DNA of 64,000 nucleotides from Bacteroidota bacterium (GCA_013286235.1 JABDGE010000003.1:1-64000); one strand, 5' to 3'. Counted from the stretch's first letter, positions 41,764-51,783 are shown. The notes: generated from the letters alone by a model not told the origin. Program-made: numbers and translations.

Positions 41764-44208
41764 CTAGTTTCCCACCCTATCAATCTCATCATTGGCACTT
41801 GTATCGGTATGTTTAACGGCTTTATAAGCTTTGCCAAAGCGGTATGTGAACGCAACGGTAACTACCCGCGTATCCTGAAGCTCTTTAAAATACTCGGTGG
41901 CGTTGGGGAATTGGGTTAGGCCTTCCATCCAATTGGTATGAAAAATATCACGGTAGCTGAGTCTTAAAGTGCCTTTCTTTTTTAGTACCGGTCTCGACAG
42001 TCCGAGCGACACCTGCCCGGTTGGGTACAAAAGTTCCTGTATATCGTTGCGGGCGTGGGTAGTGTAGGCGCCGGTAACTTCGGCGGTATAGATTCCTGCA
42101 ATAGTAAACTGACTGATGGTGTTAACGCTCAATTGGTTGATGGTGCTGGTGTAGTCGTTACCGTTAAAACCTGCCAGTTGCTTGTGGTTAAAAACTGCTT
42201 CGGCTGTAAACGACCACCACTTAAATGGTGAAACCGACACAGCTTCTGAAAGTCCGAGATTATAGGTATGCCCCACATTTCCCTGCGAATATAAAAGAAT
42301 TTGTTTTGAAGTATCGGCCAGGAAAAGCTGCGAAAAATAATTACTGATCACACTGTATGACAGGGTGGTAGTGAACAGGTCTTTGTACTGGTGACTCAAT
42401 TGCAAATTCCAACTGTATTGGGGCAGGATATAAGGGTTACCTGTTTCGTAGGTGTATTTATTGATAATAAATAAAAACGGATTGAGTACCTGAAAGGGAG
42501 GCCTGTCAATACGCCGGCCGGCGGTAAGGCTGAGCGTATTGTCCGTATCAGCCTGGTAGCTGATATAACCACTCGGGAAAAGGCTGCCGTAATTTCGTGA
42601 AAAGGCCGAATCTTTTTGGATGGCATTACCCAGTTGATTTGCGTGATAGCCGGTATGTTCATAACGTAGCCCGGCCTGAATGGTTATGTGATCATATTTT
42701 TGCTCAAAGTCGCTGTAGATGGCGTTAATAGCCTCATTATAGGTAAAGTGATTGCTTTTGGTATCATCGTCAACGTATTGAGAGCCGTCGAAATTCTGAT
42801 AGTCGGCTGAATTGTCTGTACTGCTGCGAGACGATTTCCAGCCAGCCTCCAGGGTACCGTTTTTTCCGGCTTTTAAAGTATAATCAATCTTGCCGGCAAC
42901 AATCTTGATAGTAGTGGGAATAGTTGCCCGCGACAATTCATCGTATCCACCTGGCGCCAGTAACTGGTAGTCGAAACTCTGGTCGCTGGAGATAGAATAA
43001 TGCAGCAGGTCGAAATCGGCGGCGATATCCTGCGCCGAAGATATGGTATGCCGGGCGTTCAGGTTGATCGCGCCGTTTTTAAAGCCATCGTTGTTTTTGT
43101 TATCAGTAGCTATTGTTGAATCCAGTGCACCCGAAGGGCTTAGCCAACGGGCCAGGTCGGTATTGTTCCCCTTACGGCTGATGTCCGTACCTGTTAGCAC
43201 AATGCCAACAGTAGTCTTAGCATCAAGCGAATAGTCTACACCTGTTTTGATGGTATTGTTTAGAGAAGTCCCTTTAAAATAGGAAGGTTGGTCAAGTTGG
43301 GAAAGCAGTGTGCCATCATCGTCGTAATATTTGCGTAGCGCGTACAGGTTGAGATAGGACTGTTGATAATTCAGGTTGTAGTTAAAAAAAGTGTTGAATT
43401 TGCCGCTACGGTAGTTGAGCACCAGGTTATCGTTGTTTTTAGGGTAGACCCCCTGGCCGGCTGAGGCGGTAAAAGTGTCGTTAAAACCTTTCTCTTTGTT
43501 TTTTTTTGTTTTAATATTGATGATTCCCGCATTGCCGCTTGCGTCATATTTAGCCGTCGGATTGGCGATCAGTTCGATTTGGTCAACCTGCGATGAACTC
43601 ATACTACTTAGCAGATTATTCAAATCGCCGCCGCTAAGATAGGTGGGCTTATCATCGATAGTCACCAACACGCCTGTCTTACCTTGCAGCGAAATACCAC
43701 CATTGCGGTCCACTGTCACTCCGGGCGACTTTTCCAACACTTCCAATACCGTGGTACCCACATTGGTTGGCGACGCGTCAACATTTAGGATTACCTTGCC
43801 TTGTTTTTGCTCGATAAAAGGCTTATTAGCCGTAATGCTTACCTCTTTAAGCGCGTTACTTGCCGGCTGTAGTGTTACGGTCGCAGCATTTAAATTTCCG
43901 GGGAAATGGTATACGCCCGTGGTCTGTGATTTGTAGCCGGTGTAAGTGATCGTAAAGGTATAGTCGCCATCAGCAATTTCTTGGAAGGCGGCTATGCCTC
44001 TTGCATCCGTAATCGTCACCTTTACCAGTTTGCTATCCTTTAACAATTGAACAGTAGCGCCTTCTACAGGCTGCGACTTTTCATTTAAAACTGTAAATGC
44101 AAATGAATTTGTGGCCGAAGCCTTGGCGTAGCCTATAAACGATAATAACATTAGCGTTAAGAGCACTGCTTTTTTTTCCGGTATTTTGATCTTCAAATTA
44201 TAGAGCAC
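41764..44208 (-). CDS. TonB-type outer-membrane barrel protein (OMP_b-brl_3 family)
   Basis: 814 residues; the frame opens at GTG 44206-44208 (a TTG at residue 5 is an alternative), and an in-frame stop lies shortly upstream. Signal segment (LLTLMLLSFIGYAKASA), carboxypeptidase-regulatory-like beta domain (about 32-105), plug domain (about 125-225, VSITANKPFIEQKQGKVILNVD, SGNAGIINIKTKK) and a C-terminal barrel ending VTVAFTYRFGKAYK. This OMP_b-brl_3 family is thought to take part in outer-membrane transport; the ligand is unknown. A similar protein is encoded at 45901-48330. No SusD partner is present. Confidence 0.88.
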   Translation of the reverse strand: MLYNLKIKIPEKKAVLLTLMLLSFIGYAKASATNSFAFTVLNEKSQPVEGATVQLLKDSKLVKVTITDARGIAAFQEIADGDYTFTITYTGYKSQTTGVYHFPGNLNAATVTLQPASNALKEVSITANKPFIEQKQGKVILNVDASPTNVGTTVLEVLEKSPGVTVDRNGGISLQGKTGVLVTIDDKPTYLSGGDLNNLLSSMSSSQVDQIELIANPTAKYDASGNAGIINIKTKKNKEKGFNDTFTASAGQGVYPKNNDNLVLNYRSGKFNTFFNYNLNYQQSYLNLYALRKYYDDDGTLLSQLDQPSYFKGTSLNNTIKTGVDYSLDAKTTVGIVLTGTDISRKGNNTDLARWLSPSGALDSTIATDNKNNDGFKNGAINLNARHTISSAQDIAADFDLLHYSISSDQSFDYQLLAPGGYDELSRATIPTTIKIVAGKIDYTLKAGKNGTLEAGWKSSRSSTDNSADYQNFDGSQYVDDDTKSNHFTYNEAINAIYSDFEQKYDHITIQAGLRYEHTGYHANQLGNAIQKDSAFSRNYGSLFPSGYISYQADTDNTLSLTAGRRIDRPPFQVLNPFLFIINKYTYETGNPYILPQYSWNLQLSHQYKDLFTTTLSYSVISNYFSQLFLADTSKQILLYSQGNVGHTYNLGLSEAVSVSPFKWWSFTAEAVFNHKQLAGFNGNDYTSTINQLSVNTISQFTIAGIYTAEVTGAYTTHARNDIQELLYPTGQVSLGLSRPVLKKKGTLRLSYRDIFHTNWMEGLTQFPNATEYFKELQDTRVVTVAFTYRFGKAYKAVKHTDTSANDEIDRVGN

Positions 44209-44500
44209 TTGTTTGGCAATTGAAATTTAAGCAAGGGGTGCATGTTTAAGTGCTAAATTAAAAGTTAAATTGGCTTCGCTTCTATCCCAAAAGGGGGGAT
44301 TTATACAATTCAGAAAGCCATTTTACATGTTGCGAAAAGAAGGTGTGCCTGTCTGGCGTGTGAATTATTGGACTGTGAGTATCTCACACTGGAAAGATTG
44401 CTCCAGGGCCACCTGAAAATTAAGATCGACATCAAAAAAGGGTGAGGTTATATCCTGGTCGAAGCTCACTGCCTGGTAAAAAGCTATTCGCCCGTCATGC

Positions 44501-45421
44501 TTAATTGGGTATTTCCGGAAATTCTTCACCGTTTACAAATCTTTTTAAAAGTAATGGTGCATCCTTTCTGAGTTTTTCTTCAAATTCTACCCCGCTCCAA
44601 ATTTCTGTTTCCTTTATCCCATACTGACCGGCATAACTGCTGATCATCGTCCTCATGTTTGCGCTTACCCTCCCCCCGCACACTACGATAAAACAATCTG
44701 GTATATTTTTCTCGCTAACCAGTTTCTTTATATCTTCCTTTACTTTTCTTACTTCCAAATGCCTGTAATTCGCACATTGGTAACAAAAACTCTTTCCCTC
44801 ATAGACCCCCCAAATATCCCTTCCGCCATCGTTACCGGTTTGCCCCAGGTATTGGATAATATCCCAGTTTTTCAATTGAATTAAGTAGGCAAAGACAAGC
44901 CTTTCAAATTCTATTCCGCTGCGATCTTCAAAGTGGATCGGAAATACAGATTTTTCAATTGAAGCTGTTTGACTTGCTTTATTAATGCTATCATATTTTT
45001 TTGATTTTTCAATTTCGACGAACAAGTCGGAAAGTGACTGATATTCGGCTACGTGAATCGCCGTAACATTCAAATTTTTCTGATTTTTATCACAATAAAC
45101 CATTAGGGCATCGAACAAAGTCTTTAATCTGCTATCAGCATTGTAGATTTCCTTAATTTCAGTGGTAACATTTCCGGAAAACTTTTTTTCATAATCATTA
45201 TGACGCAATTCTTCCCGCTGCTGAACTTTCTGCAAATAATCATCAAGTTCCTTTAAAATTTCATTTTTAAAATCATTGGGGAAACGGTGCAGGGATACAC
45301 GCTCTTCGTAATTATTTTCATTTAAAAAATCAGACCGAAATTCTTTAATTAACTCGCTAAAACAATTTTCATCAATTGAATCAGGGTATTTTGTTTCTTC
45401 TAATTTTTGGTAAGCATTCAT
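44501..45421 (-). CDS. Mrr-like restriction-endonuclease-fold protein
   Basis: 306 residues. The first ~150 residues are helical and charged; the C-terminal domain (about 155-300) follows the PD-(D/E)xK pattern of Mrr-type enzymes: FERLVFAYLIQLKNW (helix with Glu), GQTGNDGGRDIWGVYEG (Asp202) and SFCYQCANYRHLEVRKVKEDIKKLV. The Lys expected after the Gln in QxK is absent: the sequence reads YQCANY. The following VCGGRVSANMRTMISSYA...EIWSGVEFEEKLRKDAPLLLKRF is shared by a distinct subfamily that I recall having the same change. Possible role: modified-DNA restriction or another DNA-processing defence function. Activity is uncertain. Confidence 0.75.
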   Translation of the reverse strand: MNAYQKLEETKYPDSIDENCFSELIKEFRSDFLNENNYEERVSLHRFPNDFKNEILKELDDYLQKVQQREELRHNDYEKKFSGNVTTEIKEIYNADSRLKTLFDALMVYCDKNQKNLNVTAIHVAEYQSLSDLFVEIEKSKKYDSINKASQTASIEKSVFPIHFEDRSGIEFERLVFAYLIQLKNWDIIQYLGQTGNDGGRDIWGVYEGKSFCYQCANYRHLEVRKVKEDIKKLVSEKNIPDCFIVVCGGRVSANMRTMISSYAGQYGIKETEIWSGVEFEEKLRKDAPLLLKRFVNGEEFPEIPN

Positions 45422-45584
45422 AGGTGTATTTCCTATAAAGTTAACGACAAAAAGAAACGAAATTCAATTCACGAATTCAAAATCCTATACTAACTGCGCT
45501 CTTATATCCCCAAAAGTTAAAAGATCCGGCCGTTGCCTTCTGCCCGGGCTATCCATTACAATCTTTTTCAAAGGATTTTCATTA

Positions 45585-45878
45585 CTATCCCTAACGGATA
45601 ACTCCTGCTTAAAAGTCAACTTTACTCATTTCGCTTCGCTCATTCTTTCAGCAAATTTTTAAGCCACACGGTAAAAGCCTGCCTGCCGTATGCCCATCCC
45701 TCATTCCTGAATTTGACTGTACACTTTGTTTAACCTGGCAAATTCATCGCGCTCATCCGGCAGGCAGGCATTTACCCCTTCCCCCAAAAGATATAAGGCA
45801 TTTACATTGGATCCAGTGCATGTTTTTAGGTAAGGGCAAAAGAAACGGAAGCTAAGGGAGATGGTTTTTGTTCACAAT
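45585..45878. repeat. Long direct repeat, copy A
   Basis: Begins CTATCCCTAACGGATA and contains CATTCTTTCAGCAAATTTTT, GCCTGCCTGCCG and, about 80 bases later, the matching CGGCAGGCAGGC (a 12-bp inverted repeat), ending near GCTAAGGGAGATGGTTTTTG. Same orientation as copies at 50301-50584 and 52171-52436. On the minus strand it carries the coding-like tail LPDERDEFARLNKVYSQI followed by a stop in all three copies, so it may be a duplicated gene end. It lies between the Mrr-like gene and the second receptor gene. Confidence 0.9.
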
Positions 45879-45900
45879 TTATCTTTCAGAATGTGCATGA

Positions 45901-48330
45901 TCATTGATTCACATTTTGATCCATCTGAACGCGTTGTTTTTCTTCTTCTGCACCAGTTGCCCTTTTTCTCGCCGGCGGTACTGTCTTTTTGCCAAATCTC
46001 CAGTTCAAACTCAATATTGCTATGCGGCTGTCAAATCTTCGCAGATATTCGGCATCGATATTCTCAAATTGGGTGGAGTACTGCCATTTTCTGGTATGTA
46101 ATAGGTCTTTAACAGCCAGTTTGATACTACCTTGTTTATTAAAAATATATTTTTGGATACCGGGGTTAACCTGGAAGCCTACTGATCTTATATTTAAGAG
46201 ACCTTGTTGCTGCCCGGAAAGATAATTTAAGTTCAGTTCGGCATTCCACATTTCCGACAAAATGAAACTGTTAGTCGCATTCAGGTTAAAGGTAGGCTTG
46301 AAAGTATTTAATTCGCCGTCTAAATAAGGTCCGTGGTAGTAATTAAAAAATTCGCCGATAAAATCATTGGTATCCCACCAGGATGTTACCTGCTTGGTAT
46401 AGCTTATTCCAAACCCTCCATCTATAACGGTAGAAATGTTGCCATAAGTAGTTATCGTTGTATGTGTGTTGTCATTTTGTTGTATTATACTATTTATGCC
46501 ACCCTTAGTGAAATCTATGCTAAAATCAAAATTCCAGGTGTTTTTGTGCAAATAACTTATTTCAAAGGAGTGGCTTAATTCAGGATTAAGATATGGGTTG
46601 CCTTCTTCATAATTAAACGGGTCATATATTTTTTTGTAAGGATCAAGTAACTGGTAGGACGGCCTGTTTATGCGCCTGCTATAGGAGAAATTAAATTGGT
46701 CGTCATCGGATTGTTTATAGCTAAGGAAAAAGCTTGGGAACAGATCAATATAATTTCTATTGAATATTTGTCCTGTTGACAATTCGTTTCCTTCCGAATT
46801 TGTTTGTTCTACCCGTAAACCTAATTGAATGCTAATTTTGGTGAAGTCTTTGGAAAGATCAGCATAAGCTGAATTAATATTTTCCTTATATACAAAATCA
46901 TTGCTTAATCCGGGGTCTAAAATGTTTGAACCATTTAGTACATTATAAAAATCCAGATTATTATTATTGCTGACCCAACTGGCTTTTATACCTGTTTCCA
47001 GTTTATATTTATCACGTAACGGATAACTGTAATCGCCTTTAAAAGACCTGATAATCAAATTACCGGGATAAGAATTAATCAGCGTATCAGGAGATTGCTT
47101 TAATTTACCAAACTGGTCGAAATAGGAATTCTGAAAAAACTCATTGTAATTGCGGTGATAATTTCCATAATCCAGGTCAAAACTAAGCTGCCTGCCCGTC
47201 GAATCAATCGCATATCTTAAATTCAAATTGCCTGTGTAGTTTTGCCAGTTGTTTTTGTTATTGTCAATCGTCATCAAAGAGGAGTCCGTAATGCCAGACA
47301 AACTTTTTGTGAGCGTGGTATTGTTTGTATTAGCGCTATAATTATTCAAAATTCCGTTAAATAAAAACCCTATGGTCAGTTTCCTTGTGGCATAGAAGTC
47401 GGCACCCAATCGCAATGCGTCATTCACAGTTTTATTCAACTGATGATTTTGCTGATCGAAGACGATTCCGTCCGAATTAAAATATCTTTCGCTGCTTACA
47501 TCCGAAAAATTATTGATAATTGTTTGATTATATCCCCCAAAGACGTTCCATTTTTTATCCCTGTAGTTCAGATTAAACCCACCGATATATCTTGAATCAA
47601 CGCCTTGCCCGTAACTTAAGTTCATATTGCCGTTCAGCCCGATTTTCTGATCTTTTTTAACTATAATATTAATAATGCCATTACCTGAAGCTTCGTATTT
47701 ACTTGAAGGGTTACTGATTATTTCAACCCGGTCAATTTGACCGGCATTTAAGCCGCTTAAAAATAATAACAGGTCTCCGGCCGATAAATTTGTTGGCCTG
47801 CCATCGATGTAAACAATTGCACCTGCCTTACCATTAATTGATACGTTCCCATTTACGTCAACCAGCACACCAGGCATTTTTTCTAAAATTTCAGAACCTG
47901 TATTGCCTGCTGATAAAATACTGTTCCCGACGTTTACGATCAGGCGGTCGGCTTTTCGCTCCATTAATGGTTTTTTTGTTGTTATCGTCACTTCGCTCAG
48001 GTTTTTTATATCCTGGTTTAGTATAATGTCCCCTAACACCACTTCGGGATGTGCGGGGTCAATAGTGAATTCAGGTGAATACGTTTTTGAATATCCGACC
48101 TGGTAAGCCATAATCTTGTAATCACCAGGTTTGACATTATCAAACTGATACTTACCCTGGGCGTTGGTAATTGTCCCTTTTACCAGCGCAGAATCTTTGG
48201 CATTAAGCAATGAAACAGTAATATAGTCTAATTTTTGGGCACGATCATCTGTTACAAGCCCCGAAATCTTACCCGGGGTTTGTGCTATTGCTATATTAGC
48301 AATAAATAAAAAATAGCAAATTCTATACAT
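45901..48330 (-). CDS. TonB-type outer-membrane barrel protein, regulated-type operon member
   Basis: 809 residues: signal peptide (MYRICYFLFIANIAIA), a carboxypeptidase-regulatory-like domain (about 20-95), a plug domain (about 105-225, VTITTKKPLMERKADRLIVNVG, SGNGIINIIVKKDQ) and a beta barrel ending AILSLNWRFGKKT. Paralogous in layout to the 41764-44208 protein. It is the last gene of a BlaI-M56-receptor unit on the minus strand, 101 bases after the M56 gene. The C-terminal tail PPARKRATGAEEEKQRVQMD is charged and unusual for a barrel that normally ends in an aromatic strand. Confidence 0.88.
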   Translation of the reverse strand: MYRICYFLFIANIAIAQTPGKISGLVTDDRAQKLDYITVSLLNAKDSALVKGTITNAQGKYQFDNVKPGDYKIMAYQVGYSKTYSPEFTIDPAHPEVVLGDIILNQDIKNLSEVTITTKKPLMERKADRLIVNVGNSILSAGNTGSEILEKMPGVLVDVNGNVSINGKAGAIVYIDGRPTNLSAGDLLLFLSGLNAGQIDRVEIISNPSSKYEASGNGIINIIVKKDQKIGLNGNMNLSYGQGVDSRYIGGFNLNYRDKKWNVFGGYNQTIINNFSDVSSERYFNSDGIVFDQQNHQLNKTVNDALRLGADFYATRKLTIGFLFNGILNNYSANTNNTTLTKSLSGITDSSLMTIDNNKNNWQNYTGNLNLRYAIDSTGRQLSFDLDYGNYHRNYNEFFQNSYFDQFGKLKQSPDTLINSYPGNLIIRSFKGDYSYPLRDKYKLETGIKASWVSNNNNLDFYNVLNGSNILDPGLSNDFVYKENINSAYADLSKDFTKISIQLGLRVEQTNSEGNELSTGQIFNRNYIDLFPSFFLSYKQSDDDQFNFSYSRRINRPSYQLLDPYKKIYDPFNYEEGNPYLNPELSHSFEISYLHKNTWNFDFSIDFTKGGINSIIQQNDNTHTTITTYGNISTVIDGGFGISYTKQVTSWWDTNDFIGEFFNYYHGPYLDGELNTFKPTFNLNATNSFILSEMWNAELNLNYLSGQQQGLLNIRSVGFQVNPGIQKYIFNKQGSIKLAVKDLLHTRKWQYSTQFENIDAEYLRRFDSRIAILSLNWRFGKKTVPPARKRATGAEEEKQRVQMDQNVNQ

Positions 48331-48431
48331 AAAAATTAAATTTTCAACAAAGCGGTGGCTAAAGCCTGTAAAATATGACTTGGTTGGTGGACAATAAATG
48401 TTTGGACGGACTACTTAGGGATTTTACAAAA

Positions 48432-49859
48432 TTAGCTGTCAAATTCAAATGTGACGACGCATTTTTCATTCGCATCGCCAAACTTTCCGGTTGAATATGT
48501 ACCTAAGTATATATAAGTCTCCCTGATTTTTTCAGCAGGTATGATATCCTTAAATTCATTAAGCGGGTACTCTTTACCTTTATAATAAAATATGGCATCG
48601 GGATAGTTTTTTATGAGAAACACTGATGGATAACGGTCCCGGTTTTTAATAAGGGCAATTCCATCTTCGCCCTCTACGGTAATTTGACCTCCGCTTATAT
48701 TTACAAGCGCATCCCCGGTCATTTCGGCATGCCAGTGGGCGCCGGTCGGAATATCATAGTTCGGAATACCTTCATTTCCCGTTACGGAAGGTATAACCGC
48801 CTTTTTATTACTTTTACTTATTTTATAATTGGCCGCGATCTTCGGAGGCAATGATGAATTTACCCGGGCGGGATTATTTGGCTTTAATGGCGTAGAAGTA
48901 TTTAAACCCGGCAGATCAAACCCGGCAGCAAATTGTTTGATAGCTTTTATGGTAGTTGGCCTTACATCATCAAACAGCGGTGAATTAAAAATAATGAACA
49001 ATAAAAATATTACAGGAACGATGACCATATACTTTAAGCAGGACAGTTTTGATGACGGGTTTTCCCGGTTCATCATAAAAAGCCTTTTTTTGAAGGTATA
49101 AGCCGCAAAAAAATTAACTGAAAAAACTACTTTATCTGAGTTAGAAACATAAAGCAGGCTTAGCTGGTAGCGCTGCGGATCGAAGCCTTTTTTTAATACC
49201 GAACTATCCGCTATAAACTCAAGGTTCTGCCGTAGCGACCTGATATAGTACCATACTAAAGGATTGAACCAACAGATGATTTTAAAAAGTTCCCCTGATA
49301 AAATATCTATAGTATGGTACTGATGAACATGGATTTTTTCATGTTCAATGATATGCGTAAATTCTTCGGGGGAATATAATTCGGGATTTAAAAAAATTTT
49401 GTTCCAGAAGGAAAATGGGGTTTTATGTTCTTTAAAGTTATGAATGATAGCTTTACCTTGTTTGCAATACGCTGAAGATTTGTTTAGAAATCGTACTAAG
49501 CTACATGTCTTGTAAACGAACAGTAAGCTAAAAGCGATTGCGCCGAACAACAGTAAATAGGAAAGCAGGGCGATATTACTTAAATAATGATAAGCAGAAG
49601 CCGTTTTTACTATTATTTGATTATCATTTAAGCTTTTTGAAATTTTAAAAACAAAATCGTTTTTGGGGTCTGCATCGCTTTCAAAAAAGCTTCTGAAGTT
49701 CAAAAGCGGCAAAATTATAGCAATGACAATAGTCGATAATAAATATATCCTATTCAAAAAATAGAAGCTGAGCTCCCTTAAAAACAAGCGGTAAATGATA
49801 TACAAGAACGTAAAACATACATTTACTTTTAATACAAATATTACCAGGTGATTTATCAT
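48432..49859 (-). CDS. M56-family membrane metallopeptidase (BlaR1-like sensor)
   Basis: 475 residues. Four membrane segments in the first ~310 residues (about 3-22, 40-55, 95-115, 270-290) enclose a zinc peptidase motif HEKIH at 173-177 in EEFTHIIEHEKIHVHQYHTIDI, with a downstream Glu (QNLEFIAD). The C-terminal ~150 residues are not a penicillin-binding domain as in true BlaR1 but an unidentified Asn/Lys-rich extracytoplasmic part. Such proteins cleave BlaI-type repressors on sensing a signal. It overlaps the blaI-like gene by 4 bases (ATGA) and precedes the receptor gene, suggesting control of receptor expression. Confidence 0.9.
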   Translation of the reverse strand: MINHLVIFVLKVNVCFTFLYIIYRLFLRELSFYFLNRIYLLSTIVIAIILPLLNFRSFFESDADPKNDFVFKISKSLNDNQIIVKTASAYHYLSNIALLSYLLLFGAIAFSLLFVYKTCSLVRFLNKSSAYCKQGKAIIHNFKEHKTPFSFWNKIFLNPELYSPEEFTHIIEHEKIHVHQYHTIDILSGELFKIICWFNPLVWYYIRSLRQNLEFIADSSVLKKGFDPQRYQLSLLYVSNSDKVVFSVNFFAAYTFKKRLFMMNRENPSSKLSCLKYMVIVPVIFLLFIIFNSPLFDDVRPTTIKAIKQFAAGFDLPGLNTSTPLKPNNPARVNSSLPPKIAANYKISKSNKKAVIPSVTGNEGIPNYDIPTGAHWHAEMTGDALVNISGGQITVEGEDGIALIKNRDRYPSVFLIKNYPDAIFYYKGKEYPLNEFKDIIPAEKIRETYIYLGTYSTGKFGDANEKCVVTFEFDS

Positions 49860-50221
49860 TTGGAACTCCTGTTTTTGATGATTTCGATAATTTCCTCCAG
49901 GTCATTCTGAGTGAGTTTTCTTTCTTCAGCAAAGAACGCCACCATTTCTTTGAATGAGTTTGAAAAATGATCCTTGACAAATGAGGTAAGAAAATACTTT
50001 TTATACGCGGTTTCTTTTATGACTGGCAGGTATTCGTTTGTATTTCCGACCGGCCTTATTTCAAGGTATTTTTTTGATTTCAAATTATCAAGCGTTGAGC
50101 GAAAAGTGTTATAATGAGGTGCAGGCTCATCATGGGCATCTAAAATTTGCCTTGCAGTGCCTTTTTGAATCTTCCACAATGCCAGCATTGCGTCTCTTTC
50201 CTGGGATGTTAACCTCTCCAT
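49856..50221 (-). CDS. BlaI/MecI-family transcriptional repressor
   Basis: 121 residues, a winged helix protein of normal length. The LTSQERDAMLALWKIQKGTARQILDAH start, NTFRSTLDNLKSKKYLEIRPVGNTNEYLPVI (recognition helix and wing) and helical dimer domain FVKDHFSNSFKEMVAFFAEERKLTQNDLEEI are typical. It should repress its own operon and be cleaved by the M56 protein. The probable operator is the palindrome TGCGAAAATTTCGCA at 50244-50258. Confidence 0.92.
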   Translation of the reverse strand: MERLTSQERDAMLALWKIQKGTARQILDAHDEPAPHYNTFRSTLDNLKSKKYLEIRPVGNTNEYLPVIKETAYKKYFLTSFVKDHFSNSFKEMVAFFAEERKLTQNDLEEIIEIIKNRSSK

Positions 50222-50243
50222 GTCTGCGATTTTTTCGTAAAAA

Positions 50244-50258
50244 TGCGAAAATTTCGCA
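50244..50258. promoter_or_regulatory. Candidate BlaI operator
   Basis: TGCGAAAATTTCGCA has two 7-bp arms around a single central base and lies 23 bases upstream of the blaI-like start codon. Dyads near their own start codon are typical of BlaI operators, though the arms differ from the TACA/TGTA core of staphylococcal sites. Confidence 0.5.
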
Positions 50259-50300
50259 GGTTTGCAAAACTTTTTTCACATTTTTTTATAATTTTTATTG

Positions 50301-50584
50301 CTATCCCTAACGGATAACCCTTGCTTAAAAATCAGCTTCACTCATTTCGCTCCGCTCATTCTTTCAGCAAATTTTTATGCCGCACGGTAAAAGCCTGCCT
50401 GCCGTATGCCCATCCCTCAGTTCCGAATTTGACTGTATACTTCGTTTAACCTGGCAAATTCATCCCGTTTATCCCGCAGGCAGGCATTTAGCACTACCTA
50501 CTGATAGAGGGTATTTGTATGTAATCTGATATTTTTAGACAAGAAAGAAGAAATGAGCTAAGGGCGGTGGTTTTTGTTCGCAAT
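50301..50584. repeat. Long direct repeat, copy B
   Basis: Same start (CTATCCCTAACGGATA) and end (GAGCTAAGGGCGGTGG) as copy A, with about one change per ten bases by eye in the shared core. The 12-bp inverted repeat arms are reduced to 10 matching bases (GCCTGCCTGC / GCAGGCAGGC). It separates the BlaI unit from the DUF2911 gene. The remaining 50585-50658 holds no gene. Confidence 0.88.
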
Positions 50585-50658
50585 AGTGTATATCATGGGA
50601 CTCGTTCTGCTTTGAGTACAGAGGTACTTTTAGCTTTCGTGTGCTGAAAACTAAACCG

Positions 50659-51783
50659 TTAATCCAAATTCATATCTTTTCCATCCTGCAAATCTTTTAT
50701 GGCTTTTGCAACCGCATCTTTATTGGCTTTGCCTTGAGCCTGCGGCAACGCCTTTTCGGCAAATGTTAAGGCTTTTTTTAAATCACCCAATGCTGAATAT
50801 CCGCTTGCCATCCCCATGTTGCTAATCAAGTCATCCGGATGTTTATCATAATTCATCTTAAATAGGTCAAAAGCTTCCTTGGTCTTTTTGCGATTCACAA
50901 GGTCGGTTGCATACATGTAAACGTCAAACTCGCCCCCATAAGGCAACGCCTTTTTCATAATTTCATCTGCTTCATTAGTACGTCCCAGGCTATCTAATAC
51001 TATCGCTTTTGTCCTCCATGCCTGATAACTCTGGCTGCCGCCAAAGTTCGGTCCTACAGCATTATCTGTCCATTTTAGAGCCTCATCGAGGTTTGTTTTA
51101 TTTTGAACACAATAAGTCGCTGCCTGATCCCAGCTTTCCCAGGTGAAGCCCTTATTGCTCCGGAGTTCTCTCCTGAAGGACGCTATTTGATTACTCACCA
51201 CATCGACTTCTATTTTAAAGGGGATCACCAGTTTCTCCCATTCCAGTTCGACAACAGCGCTTGAAGACGCTTCGTCAACGAACTCGTATTTCAGCCATTC
51301 CACACTATTATCAGTGGTTATCGGTTTTACTTTTACGCGCAGCGCATCTTCTGATGGATCATAATAAAAGCTGCCCCATGACGTAGAGTTTTTTGAAAAG
51401 ATCAAAATACATTCGTTGGGATCGTAGGCTATTGAAAACCCATACCTGCCGGCTGGCAAAGGCTGCCCTTCTACTTTTACATCGGTCGAAAATTCTATCG
51501 TGGTATTTTCATTGGCCCCTGCGCGCCAGGGTGCGGCTTTTGAGGTGCCGAAGCCCTGATCGACAAACCCTACTGGTATAAGTTCGCCCCAAATATGGCC
51601 GTCCCTCTTATTAACATGAGGGCGGTTATAGTGAATAGTGATGTCTGTAAGCCCAACCTGCTCACTTACCGAAGCCCTTCTATTGCCGCCGTCCGGCAAT
51701 GCGGTCAGTTGTGCATTGACCCTCTCAGTAAAAAAAAACAATATTAATCCGGCGGCAATAACAGGGGTAAAAAGATTCTTCAT
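50659..51783 (-). CDS. DUF2911-domain protein with TPR repeats, secreted
   Basis: 374 residues. Signal peptide (MKNLFTPVIAAGLILFFFTERVNAQ), a DUF2911 domain (about 28-180: VSEQVGLTDITIHYNRPHVNKRDGHIWGELIPVGFVDQGFGTSKAAPWRAGANENTTI, GRYGFSIAYD, GSFYYDP) and C-terminal TPR-like helices (about 230-365). The family is secreted and common in Bacteroidota; its function is unknown. It stands between repeats B and C, as a single-gene cargo block. Confidence 0.92.
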   Translation of the reverse strand: MKNLFTPVIAAGLILFFFTERVNAQLTALPDGGNRRASVSEQVGLTDITIHYNRPHVNKRDGHIWGELIPVGFVDQGFGTSKAAPWRAGANENTTIEFSTDVKVEGQPLPAGRYGFSIAYDPNECILIFSKNSTSWGSFYYDPSEDALRVKVKPITTDNSVEWLKYEFVDEASSSAVVELEWEKLVIPFKIEVDVVSNQIASFRRELRSNKGFTWESWDQAATYCVQNKTNLDEALKWTDNAVGPNFGGSQSYQAWRTKAIVLDSLGRTNEADEIMKKALPYGGEFDVYMYATDLVNRKKTKEAFDLFKMNYDKHPDDLISNMGMASGYSALGDLKKALTFAEKALPQAQGKANKDAVAKAIKDLQDGKDMNLD

